Below are positions 1 to 10,972 of a DNA stretch of 27,777 nt, piece by piece (the first letter of the stretch is position 1; the number at the start of each line of letters is the position of its first letter). The notes beneath the pieces were generated by a model. It had not been told where the DNA came from and searched no databases. It saw only the letters and a program-made list of their open reading frames with translations. The stretch covers positions 1-27,777 of the forward strand of contig NGBS01000361.1 of assembly GCA_002245135.1 (NCBI GenBank), read 5' to 3'. A program made the position numbers and the translations under genes. The stretch comes from Proteromonas lacertae. Lineage: Eukaryota > Sar > Bigyra > Opalinata > Proteromonadidae.

Positions 1-3000
1 TATATCTTGATTTTCTAATATCCATTAATTTCTCAAAGTACTTTTTATCTACTGGAATTGACATTAATATTTTCCATATTGTAATTTCATAATCATTAAT
101 GTGAGGAATATTGAATAATAATGGCAGAAATGATGATTGATAATTGTTATTAAATGGATGTTTTGGCTTTAATTGCTGTGGTGGAAATATCTTATAATGA
201 GATAAGGGAGTAAGTAATGGACGGTTTAACTCTGTATCTTCTTCTAGTTTGCATGATTGCTTGGTAGAAGTTTGACTATCTGTTACTTCTTTTACTATTA
301 TTTTCTATTAATGAATTAAATAATCAATATAAATAATATACTGTATCTTTTGATATGTAATTATCCCAAAGGTTTGAGTTAAGGTTTGTGATTGTTCTAT
401 TTCCAACTTCCACAACATATTTTGTAGCAAAATCATTATGAAAATGTTTAGAGATTAAATAATTTAAAGTCATTTCACTTGAAACAGATACAGTTGTAGA
501 TACTCTTGTTTTATCATCCACAAGGGCAATTAAATAAAAATTTGGATTGATAATTGCTTGTTTAAAGTATAGACGAAGAAATATTAATCCTTTTTCATAA
601 TACAAATGTTTATTTTCATTAAACAAATCGATATTCTCAGGAGAGAGGTTGGATATGTTGTAATTAATACATTTGTTGATTATATCAGTGATAATTGAAT
701 TATAATCTTTGGGTTTCAAAGTTGTACTATTTCATTGATATAAAATATAAAGATAATAATTATATATATATATTATATACACAAAACTAATTTGAACTAA
801 TAAATTCAACAAACACTTTGATCTGAGTGTAATATTTGGTATTAAATATAACTATTATAAATAATAATAATAATATATAAATATACAATCCATAGTTCAT
901 CATATCCTCTCATTTCTAATTCATTTCTGGTTAAATGTTCAATATGAGTTTCTAATATCTGTGGACTTTGTTGCTGTTGCTGTTGTTGTTGTACAATACC
1001 TTCGTGTGGTGTTGAATAATCAATTTTCATTTCAGATGCAGTGATGTTACGTTTATTAATATTGTAATTTCTATTAACAAATAATTACATCAAGATATTA
1101 TTATATATATATACAGGAAATAATGTTCAAATAAATAGATAAACTTTTCATCACATTTCTTCAAATTGGAATGTACGAAATCATTTAAACAAATGAATAT
1201 CATTTTGTTTAATGATAATGACATTGGTTTATGAAAAATGGTTGGAATTAATGAATAGAACCAATCAATTATCTATAATATATATGTATATATGATTATA
1301 CTTGATCTCTTAGTTTATATTTTGTAGTTGGTAATACAGCAAATGCTTTGAACAATGCATCTAAATATTCTTTATAAGTATCACCTTTCAAATTGACTTG
1401 AAAATAATTCATCAAATCTAAAGATGGTTTTCCTAAATAAGTAGTTTTTGAATCAATATTTGAATCATATTCTGGTGGAAATTCAATATGTGATAAACTA
1501 TAAATAATAATAATAATAATAATAATCAGATAATAAATATACTCAAATAAATTGTTGTTTATAATAGCAGATATAATATTTTCTCTTTTCTTACATATTG
1601 TATTCTTATTATCAATATCTGATTCAGGATTCGGATATAACTTCTGCAAAATTGAATTCATTAAATACAAATTGGTACTTAGATTCATCTTCCCTTCAAT
1701 TGATTTCAATGTTTTATTCTCTATATATTCAGCAACATCTCGACAGTTATGTAACAAATTAGAAATCATTTCACAAGATAACATGATGTTATTATATTTA
1801 TCTAATTGGCTGTTAATATAGTCAAAGTAAATATCCACTCCATATTGTAAATACTTATGATAAATATCACTGTGAATCATTTGAGTTCTGGTTATTGTGT
1901 TGGTAAAATCGAATAAGAATGATAAAGTCTATAAATAAAATATTAATATTTAAAAAAATATATATACTCTTTCATTCCATTTTGATTTATCCAATGAAAT
2001 TAGTTCATTAAATACGTTTTGTATATCTATTTAATTATCATTATATTTATAGATACTTTCATCACTCATAAACATTGCAATATAATTAATCAACTTGTAC
2101 AATTCAGTGATTATTTCATCATATATATTAGTAGTTGAAGCTAACCATATTTTATGATACAACTCCTTACTCAATTGATTCTGTTGAACTATCAATTTAA
2201 ATAAGGAATAATATGGCTTGATGAGGTTTGCTTGAATATTTACTCCAACAATATCATCAATAATTGACTATTTATATATTTATATATAATAAAAATGAGT
2301 TATATATATACATTATCAATAATATATTTACATATTTGTATTGATGATAATCCAGTTTTATTCGATAAATCATGATCTATTCATATATAAAAATACAAGA
2401 TATACATTGCTCAGCTGTAAGAATAACTGTTATTATATCATTATATATATCAGCAGCGTATAATTTCAAACTAATCGATTGAGTTTTCATACATTTCTTA
2501 GCGAAACTCAATTCACAATATGTCATTCTTTCAAATATTTGAACTCCTTTGTTAGTTTTACTGGTATTTACTATATTTACCATGAATTGCTTTAATACGT
2601 ATAATATATCACTAATTACTGTCTTAATAATATCATTAACTTCAATTTTATTGGTTAATATTCTATTGATGAATTAGAATAATTAAATTTATACATATCA
2701 GTTGTTCTGTAAAACATTGTACCACAGTAACAACCAATAACATCATTCGGAATGAAATAAGTAATTTGCAATAAGCACATCAAGAATAATCTAAATGTTT
2801 TTGCATCTATTTTCTCCATTTCATTGAAACATTTAATCATATTAAACAAATAATCATGACAAATAAAGTAGTATATTGAATTGACACACAATAAAGAGAC
2901 ATTATGTGATGGATCTGGTAATGACCAAATGGAATTATACTCATTGGAAGAATCAGGTTGATAGGTATATAATACATAATAAACATCTTTAAAATCAAGA

Positions 3001-4315
3001 TATCTATATTAAATATAAATATTATAAATACTGAATAATGTTATGATTATCGAATAAGACAGTATAACCATCTTTATCATTACAATTAATTATATATCCT
3101 TTATGCCAATATTCATCACTTGTATTGTAGATCATTATTATATAATTCATATAATGATGTAAGTAATTGGGTATATGTTGATCATTACAGATTATGCAAT
3201 TATTATTTTGAAGTGAAGAAGTAATAATATTTCTATTTCAATATATTTCTATTTCAATATATACTTATCTAATGTATAGTTTATATCATTAAAATTCATT
3301 GGTTTTGGTATAATTTGATGTTTTATTGCCACTATATGACCTTCATCTCTATATCCAACAATATCACAAGAAACACTATTAATTTATAATTATTGAAAAT
3401 ATATACGTTTCACCATGTCGATCAAATTTTATAACATAACCAATATCATCAATTGAAAATGTCTATTTCAAAGAAATACATAAATAATAATAATACAAGA
3501 GAAGTTGGTCCTTTCATATTAACAGGATGTAATTCTAACGATTTATCATTATAAGATAAATCAACATATATATCACTATTATCTTCATTGTTTTTACAAT
3601 GGAATTTGTGCGTTTCATAATTATAACTATATATATATACAGTTATATACTCTAATATAGTTGCTTCTGTAGTAGATGTAACATATTTCCTATTTAAATT
3701 CTTATTAATCATTGCCTTGATATAATTATCATATTTAAACCAATGTGTTACTGTTGTAGAAAATACAAATGTCATTATTGAATGACCATTATTCTGATAT
3801 AAGTTACGTTGACATATGAAATTAGTTGAAGTGGTCTTTTCGTATAATTTATTACTTTCTAAACCAACTACTTGAGGATTGATTAATGATTCAAATCCAT
3901 CAAAAAGTAAATATAATAGTTGAAATATTTCTATTGTAAGTTTGTTTGTGGTTATACAGTTTATATAATCTAATATTTGATAGAGAGATGACTGGATGTT
4001 CTTTGTTATAGTGTCACTGCATTCCTATCATCAGAATATATTTACTAAAAGATTATATACAGAATTTAAGAAGAATTTAACAGCATCATCTAGCAATTTC
4101 ATGTCTAGAAGGGTAGTTGGTGGTATTGGAATGTTTAGATGTAGCCATTGCAGAAATGGATTAATATCCTCTTTTCCATTACATTTTTCTTTTATAACTT
4201 GATATTCCTGAATGTTCTTATCTACTATACCATTATCTTCACCCTTCACTTCTTGATTTTTATTAGATTCATCTGCTGGAGGACCTATATCATAGTAAGA
4301 GGAAGTGTCATCCAT
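1..4315 (-). CDS. USP9X/USP24-like giant ubiquitin hydrolase, N-terminal portion (partial)
   Basis: This is a 17-exon reading, about 1,240 residues, that runs off the left edge before any stop. Exons, 5' to 3': 4061-4315, 3497-4024, 3407-3462, 3265-3375, 3032-3232, 2695-3003, 2406-2662, 2312-2376, 2057-2267, 1968-2026, 1543-1928, 1302-1497, 1115-1272, 887-1070, 783-851, 342-726 and 1-304. Introns are 28-56 nt, GTAT (one GTGT) to TAG. Three stretches resemble human USP9X in the same order. QLSKELYHKIWLAS (exon 9) matches the LxxxxLdxIW helical repeat. ELEMRGYDELW (exon 14) matches its DLELIGLDYLW. A ubiquitin-like segment (exon 16, LIALVDDKTRVSTTVSV onward) is followed by IWKILMSIPVDKKYFEKL (last exon), as in USP9X. 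The Cys/His protease domain would lie beyond the edge, so activity cannot be judged. Exon 14 encodes a run of Q. The role inferred from the family is trimming ubiquitin from substrate proteins. The alternative is a related USP24 or USP34 type. Confidence 0.72.
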
Positions 4316-4385
4316 TTAGTTGTTATAGCAAAAGATTTATAGAAATTAAAATTTCAAAACTTGATAAAGCTTGATTTTGTGAAGA
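4316..4385. promoter_or_regulatory. 70-bp divergent intergenic region (USP-like / PHD gene)
   Basis: The two start codons face away from each other over 70 bp, so any promoters must be shared or overlap the genes. It contains two AGCTTGAT/ACTTGAT-like words but no recognisable core element. It is called from gene layout only. Confidence 0.35.
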
Positions 4386-4905
4386 ATGAGTTGTCCTGTT
4401 GGAGATGAATTACCTGCTTCAAATAATGATGATAATTTAAAGAATCTTCCACCTGCCATATTGAATGAACCACTAAGATTAGAAGCTTTTAAAAGATATC
4501 CTAATGGTTTAGTAGTTAGTGATATGTCCATTATGCCTCTCTGGACAGGGGATAATAATGATTTATGTGAAATATGTGCTGGAGGAGGTGAGATTTTACT
4601 CTGTGATTTCTGTAATTTATCATTTCATCTTAGCTGTTTTAGACCTAAAATGCCAATTGTACCAGAAGGACATTGGGCATGTCCAGAATGTGCTGTTGAT
4701 TATGATACGATAAAAACTAACAAAAAGCGAAAAATATCACCTACATATGTGCCAGCTAAAAGATATGAGACTGAAACAAGTATAGGTTTTATTTGTGTAT
4801 TTATTAGGTTCATTATTGTCATTATCTACACAAGTTGCTAACTCAGCATCTGGTTTATCAAAAACAGAACCTTTTTCTTCATCATTTCAACCAGAAACAA
4901 TTTAG
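4386..4905 (+). CDS. Small PHD-finger protein
   Basis: Two exons (4386-4779 and 4808-4905) joined across a 28-nt intron (GTATAGG to TTATTAG) give 163 residues. The PHD finger is complete. The C4HC3 ligands are Cys61, Cys64, Cys73, Cys76, His81, Cys84, Cys99 and Cys102, with the usual Trp two residues before the last Cys pair (GHWACPEC). PHD fingers of this kind usually read methylated or unmodified histone H3 tails. A basic stretch after the finger (KTNKKRK, about 110-116) could be a nuclear localisation signal. The tail is Ser/Thr-rich. The protein has no other domain and is short for a chromatin factor, so it may act as a subunit of a larger complex. It runs toward the RRM gene, with only about 80 bp between the two stops. 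Confidence 0.85.
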
Positions 4906-4987
4906 ATGTAAATATTTTTAAACAATTTATTTAAAAAAAATAAAAAATGTAGTTCTTTTTCTTTCTAATTTGTTTCTTTTATTATTA

Positions 4988-5768
4988 TTAATGGTGTGAT
5001 GAATGATGATGGGAATGATGGTGATGATGTCTAGATAAAGAAGATGAATTTCTATTATTGTGTGAATCTCTATTAGATGGACTATTAGACCTTTTTTCAC
5101 TATCATCTTTATCATTACTTTGGTGTTTCACTCTATATTTCTTCTTCTTTCTACCAAAATCATCATATTCATCATCATCACTTTCACTATAATGGATTTT
5201 CTCTATATTTTCATCTCTTTCATTAAAACCACCTGCTTTACCATCTCTAACACCTAAATCTGGAGGTTTTTCAGCATGACAGTGATGACAACGAGTTCTA
5301 TTCTTGAAATTCATATTTGAACATCTATTCAATTATATTAAATAAAAACATAAAATATACGAAATACATAACCAATCTCCTGGTCCATATTTTGTTTGGT
5401 TCTTTAAATATTCTATTCACATAATAATAATAATAATAATAATAATATACTTTCTTTCTGTTGAGCAGTATATAAATCTTCAGGTTTATCCATTCCACAT
5501 CTATGACATTTCATTCTTCTAGCAAAGTTGACATTCTTACAAGCTGGATTTGGACAAGTCCAATTGTCTTTATCATCTAAAAGATTCTTTCCATTCACAA
5601 TAACAGCAGGAGAAGAAGATGATGATGATAATGATGATAATAATGATGGTGTAGTTGATCCTATTACTGGTTTGGCATTCTCTTGTATTGGTTTTGATGC
5701 TTTTATTGATAATACTAATGGCATGGCTCTTCCTCTTCCTCTTAATACTATTCACAATAGAAACATAC

Positions 5769-5803
<35 letters not shown>

Positions 5804-6620
5804 CTCCATAATTACTATCAGTTTGTGAATTTTTAAATATATTATTTGGTATTTTTGCACCTATCACATTGTTATTATTATCTACCACACTATTCTCTAA
5901 TGGATTATATTTGGCTTGTGCAAATTCTACATGCATTTGATTATTTCCCCAATATTGATTATTAAACCACTGTATTGCTAATGTAGCGGATGCAGGATAT
6001 TCATATGTTATTGTTCCATCACCTTTTGGAACTCCTTTTTCATCTCTATATAATTTGTATTTGTAATTACCATTTATAAAATGTATTGCTCCTACTTGAG
6101 CAAAATAATATAAAAATTGTTCTTCTGTTATTTCTTGAGGTAATCCACTAACATAACTATACAAACATATATTCGATTAATTATTATACATGGTATCTGA
6201 TAGTAAAGTCATTGGAGGTTCAGTTTGATTGCTTGAATTTTGGGTTTTTTCTTCAAATTTTTGTTTAACATTATTTTCTTCTTCTATCTTTTTATTCATT
6301 TCATTTTCAGCTTGTTTCTGCAACTATTCAACAATCAAAATATTAAAAATATACTTTCTTTTCTTTCAATTTATCTTCATATATCTTTCTAAGTGCTGGA
6401 GGTAAACTCTATTAAATTATATCATTTATATTAATACAGATAAGTCTTCAGGTATATCTTCTTCTTCTGCCTAGTATTTCGTCATATTATATAGATTATA
6501 CTTCATATGAATTACCATACCCACTCTATTATATATATCATATACTAAACATACAGAAGAAGTGTAATAGGCTTCACCAAAATTTGAATCATAATCATAA
6601 TATTGATTACTATTGTACAT
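4988..6620 (-). CDS. RRM plus two RanBP2-type zinc fingers RNA-binding protein (FUS/TAF15-like)
   Basis: Nine exons give 450 residues: 6555-6620, 6502-6525, 6438-6470, 6355-6408, 6190-6323, 5801-6156, 5451-5747, 5361-5412 and 4988-5324. Two exons are only 24 and 33 nt. An acidic, Gln/Lys-rich N-terminus precedes one RRM (about 104-185; the RNP2-like strand is IYVSGLP, just across an intron). A short RGRGR patch follows. Next come two RanBP2-type fingers (about 285-311 and 335-360) with pattern W-x-C...C-x3-N-x6-C-x2-C: DNWTCPNPACKNVNF and DWLCISSCSNMNF. The intron between exons 8 and 9 splits the second finger, and its frame fits exactly. The C-terminus is Ser/Asp/Lys-rich and ends in a His run (HHHHHSHHHSSHH). 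Domain order matches FUS/EWS/TAF15 and plant TAF15-like proteins, which act in transcription and splicing. The intron at 5748-5800 holds a pure TA repeat. Confidence 0.85.
5770..5800. repeat. (TA)n microsatellite in an intron
   Basis: An uninterrupted AT/TA dinucleotide run forms the 5' half of an intron of the RRM gene; on the coding strand it begins right at the GTATAT donor. Its length is likely to vary between strains. Confidence 0.9.
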
Positions 6621-6731
6621 TTCAATATTTAAAATTCGCTAATGCCTTATATAACTATTTTATGATGAAATAAATGAAAGAATTAATAATACACTTAATA
6701 CAGTGTATTTGTATATATAATTAAAAACACA
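6621..6731. promoter_or_regulatory. 111-bp divergent intergenic region (RRM gene / kinase-LRR copy A)
   Basis: Start codons at 6620 (minus) and 6732 (plus) face away from each other. The DNA is A+T-rich with no recognised element. It is called from layout only. Confidence 0.3.
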
Positions 6732-8590
6732 ATGAAATCTTATGTTAATAATCTATTACGCTCAATATTACCCTCTGATACTATAGTATTTTTGTTGTTT
6801 TATTTTTATAGATAAAAGAAAAAGTAAAAAAGAGTGATTTCGAGATAGAAGTTGTAGTAAAGCATGAAAATGAGATGAAAGAGATAAAAATAATCAATGT
6901 TGATGGAATAAAAGAAAAGAATGTGTTTAAATTCTATGAGAAATCCTCTTTATTGTTAGAATGCTGTTCTTCCTTCATCTATCCATTTCAAATCTTTCAA
7001 CTGAATAATTACAGTGAATATATGTTAATATGCAGAGAATATTACTTAAGAGACTTGGAAGAGATAATCCAGAATAAATGCTTGTCAAGTGATGCTATTT
7101 GTAAAATAATATGTGTAGTATGTGATATATTGATGATGTTAAGTGAATGTGAAGTAGTAGTGAGTAATTTGAAGAGTAGTAACATAATATGTGAAGAAGA
7201 TAACAAAATAAAGTTATGTGATTTATGTTTAGATACTTTAAGAAAAGATAAAAACATGAGAATATACGATATATGCTTTACAAGTCCAGAAGAGCTGTTA
7301 GGATTAGAAATGAATGATGGAAGTGTGATTTGGTCAATTGGTTGTATATTATATGAAATGATTTGTAAGAAATTACCATTTTCTGAAGATGATTCAAAAA
7401 CAGAAACAATCAAGAACATACTAAAAAATGAGTATAATAAAGAATTAATAAGAGATGATGAGATAATAGATATTATAGAAAGAACATTGAAAATGGGAAA
7501 AGAAGATAGAATGAATTTGAAAGAGTTGAGAGAGAGAATAATAAAAGTGAGTAGATTTTTGAGAGATATAGAAAATAATTATCAGATATTAAATGAAAGA
7601 AAAGAAATATTATTCAAAAGTGATGATAATATTGTGATACTTCCAATAAGATTTCCATTAGACTACTATTGTAAAAGCAATAAATGGGAGATTTTCCCAG
7701 ACAAATTTATAGAATTATATAAATACAAACCTAACAATAGAATATTATCGATATTATTAATGATGAAATTATGGAGAGATAAATCAATAAAAAGTAAAAT
7801 AAAATATCAAATCCATCACGAATGTGAAGATGGAAAAAATTGATTCAAATTGTATTTGCTTATGTGAAGGAGTAAAATACTTCTTTAGAATAATGAGATT
7901 AATCAATCCAACAAAATTCAAATTTGGTATAATTCTAAGTGATTTATTTATATAGATTGGCTTAATATTCCAGTCAAACATCAATCATTATTTGGATCAT
8001 TATTTTCTCAATTAACAAATCTTGAAGAATTATATTTGTTAGGTTGCGATCATACTTATCATTTTATTGAATCCTTTGTTAAATCAATTCCATTCATGAA
8101 ATTGAAATATGTAAATCTTTCATGTATTTCATGTTCTTAGTTTATTTTGAAATAGGTAATCCAATTGGTCCAGAAAGCTTCACATTATTAATTCCATATT
8201 TACATTTATTAATCAATGAAGATAATGAATTGAATCTTTATGATATGAAGTTAAATGATGAATCAATGATATTATTATCAGAGCAATTATATAAATATCC
8301 AAATATTAAGAAAATAAATATTACATACAACTGGGATATTCATTCAAAAGGATTAAAAGCATTATTCTCAAAATTTTCTATTTCAAAAATAATATTTGAT
8401 ATTAATGAAAGTAAAGAATTGTTGATTGACAAAGATATTCCAGAGTTAATCATATATATAATAAATTATAGTTATAAATTAAATCTGAATTATTATGAAA
8501 TTGATGATGATTTTTTCAAATCATTCATTACTTTAAGAAAAAATGAATTAAGAGAAATAAAAGTGTTAGATTTGAGTTGTATGTTTTTTA
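6732..8590 (+). pseudogene. Pseudokinase-LRR gene, copy A: truncated and frame-disrupted
   Basis: This copy is closely similar to the complete copy at 18760-21230. Exon 1 is 6732-6785 (18 codons, ends SDTI) and exon 2 starts at 6812 after a 26-nt intron. The kinase-like part reads through to 7843 and shows SNLKSSNII, CDLC, TSPEE and SVIWSIGC, as in copy B. A gap of about 56 bp relative to copy B near 7830 shifts the frame, so the frame ends at 7843. The LRR-coding exons are still recognisable from about 7950 to 8585 (including NPIGPESF after an intron). The last two exons of copy B (its 20696-21230) are missing. Similarity stops just after a GTATG donor at about 8587, next to the 3' end of a minus-strand NTPase gene. 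It could still make a kinase-only product from 6732 to 7843. A pseudogene is the simpler reading. Confidence 0.8.
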
Positions 8591-8598
8591 AATTTTCT

Positions 8599-10960
8599 TT
8601 ATAATGTTTGTTGTGGAAATATTCTTCTAATCTTCTTTTCCTGTTTATTACTCTTCTTTTTTATATCAAACTTTACAGTTGCATCTTTTGATTTTTCTAT
8701 CTTGAAATCACTTCCATATACTAAACCTTCAAATTATGATTTACAATAGGTAATTTCTGCATTTTCGATGGTTGTATTACCAATATAATGTGAAACTAAT
8801 ACTTTTGATATAAAAGGTGATGATTTAGGTGATTTATCATTGGATACTGTAATATAATACATTCTTTTAAAATTCACCATTTGTTGCAAACCACATATAC
8901 ATTCTTTAACAAGATCATCACAATCCAATACTTCTCGTTGATCATTTATTACATGAATAAAACAGTTATTCAATAAGTAAATCATTTCTCTATTCTTCAA
9001 TGTTGATAAATGAACTAAGCAGTATTTATTATCATTACTACAATATATATCTCCATCAAACAGATTCATAAATGTTTTTAATTTATTATTTTCAATCTCT
9101 TCAACTAATACACTATCATTAAGAGTTATCTTATTACCATGATACAAACAGTTATACCATACTAACTCTTTGAATAAATATAACATAAATTCATTTTTCA
9201 CTTTATTCTGATATAAGTCACTAAATTGTTCTTGCATATTCTTAACATCATCTTCTACAGCTTTATGTTTAACACAATCATAAATATAATCAAATACTTC
9301 ATCTGATATAAATTCCATCTCATGTTCATTAATTCTATCATAATATTTGATTTCATTCACTCTGTCTTTAAATGGAATAGAATACTTCACTATATAATGA
9401 CATAATGTACTATCAAATGTTGTTGTTCTTTTTACTAAATTCTCATTTTCTTCATATGACTTACATGGATACAAATATGTTTTTAGAAATTTCATATAAC
9501 CAAGTTTACCTACTATTCTTTTTATACCTTTTGAATATATTTTATCCCAATAATCATCTCTATAACATACATCATATATTGAAGCATAATAGATATGTCT
9601 TGGAACATTGCCATATCTACTATTAAATTCATTTTCTGTTATTGATTCTTGCAGTTCAGTTGGTAAACATTTTTCTTCCCATTCTTCAATTTCATCTTTA
9701 CTAAATACATCCATAAAATAGAACTTCTTATGATCATCAGTAGTGTTTGTAAATGAAGCATAATTCTTAGAATCTGGTGAAGTGACATATAAATAAATAT
9801 TGCCTTTAGGATCTGTATCTTGAATATCATAAGAATCACATATCACAATATTAAAGAATGTATTTCTTTTTGATCTATTATGTATTATTTCCTTACCATT
9901 TAAATAGTATTGATCACAAACTATTTTATCATCTTTTGTTTTCGCTTTAAGAACACATACACTAATCTTATTACCTTCCAATTTTTCATTTAATTCAATA
10001 ATTCTATGTATTAAATAGATAATAAATGAAGTCTTTCCACATCCTGGATTTCCTCTCAATAGAATTCTTAATTCTTTATATGGATTATTTATATAATATG
10101 AAATATCTTCCTTTAATTCTCTCCATATTTCCTTATAAACATCTCTAACATAAACTATTCTATTAGGATATTGATATATATCACAATAAATTTTTATAGT
10201 TTTATCACTATCATTGTATTTTGGAAATAAAGTTAATTTTCCAAATACTTTACATAAAGAGTTAGTAACTATTATTTATATAATAATTATATATGTGTAT
10301 ATATATACTTGTGCGATTTTTAATATAAGTAGATATATTTTTCTTTATAGTATTAAAATATAATTTTGCTTTATTTATTTCATTTTTATCTAAATTATTT
10401 ACATCTTTACCAACTTCCTTCTGTTTTTTCTTATTATTAAAATATTCTTCAAATAATACAATTCTATCTTTCAATTCAGTTACTATTGATTTTGAATAAT
10501 CTAATACGAAATTATTGTCTAGATTTTTCCATTCTTCAATGATTCTATTAGCTTCATCTTCAATATCATTGTATTGTTGCTTCATCTCTTCCTTCTTTTC
10601 ATTTACTACTGGATTATCTTCATTTTTCGTTTGTTCAATTTTTCTATTTATAATCTTTTCACATATTCTATAACCATAATCTATCTTTTCTTCTTCAACT
10701 TCACAAGGTATTATATTTACTGACGGGTTTCTACATCCTGTAAGCATGAAATTTGTAGTTTCATTCCTATTTTCTAATACTATGTGTAATGTTTCTACAT
10801 TCTTTTGGAAGACTGAATAGTCATTTAATTCATCAGACATGTTATAAGTACAAAATCTTAATCTTTTCGATTTTATTGACATTATTAATTTTTTGAATTT
10901 ATCCATTTCTTTTGTTTTACCAGTAGAACTTATTTCACTTTCTGTAGAATTTGATTTCAT
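8599..10960 (-). CDS. Crinkler/RHS-type P-loop NTPase (copy Y)
   Basis: Exons 10309-10960, 8745-10268 and 8599-8720 give 765 residues; the last intron would be only 24 nt. The first 217 residues are charged and probably helical. The NTPase core follows: an entry motif VYVRDVYKEIW, Walker A GNPGCGKT (about 290-297), a Walker B-like strand (FFNIVICD), then FSKDEIEEW and RYGNVPRHI. The entry VRDxY, the xWxxxEL-like element and GG/GNVPRhI are shared with trypanosome RHS proteins and oomycete/fungal Crinklers, effector-type STAND-like NTPases. The C-terminal tail is Lys-rich. It is a diverged relative of the NTPases at 10973-13706 and 14013-16029 and lies directly downstream of the former on the same strand. 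The two are so close that they may be parts of one locus, in which case that locus is interrupted about once. No C-terminal nuclease domain was recognised. Function is inferred from family motifs only. Confidence 0.6.
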
Positions 10961-10972
10961 CTCATTCCATTT

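Noticed and set aside
2377-2396. A 20-nt intron in the USP9X-like gene
   Set aside because: The donor GTATAT at 2405 gives a 29-nt intron in the same phase, in line with the other introns.
3228-3264. Tandem duplication of a TTTCTATTTCAATATA-like unit
   Set aside because: It lies wholly inside a 32-nt intron and is a simple two-copy duplication with no further signal.
842-4315. Separate small minus-strand genes (62-194 codons) between 324 and 4315
   Set aside because: Short GT-AG introns join them in phase into one USP9X-like protein whose blocks occur in family order.
7042-7419. Minus-strand open frame inside kinase-LRR copy A, also present in copy B at 19070-19447
   Set aside because: It is conserved only because the two copies are nearly identical; the plus strand carries the kinase motifs.
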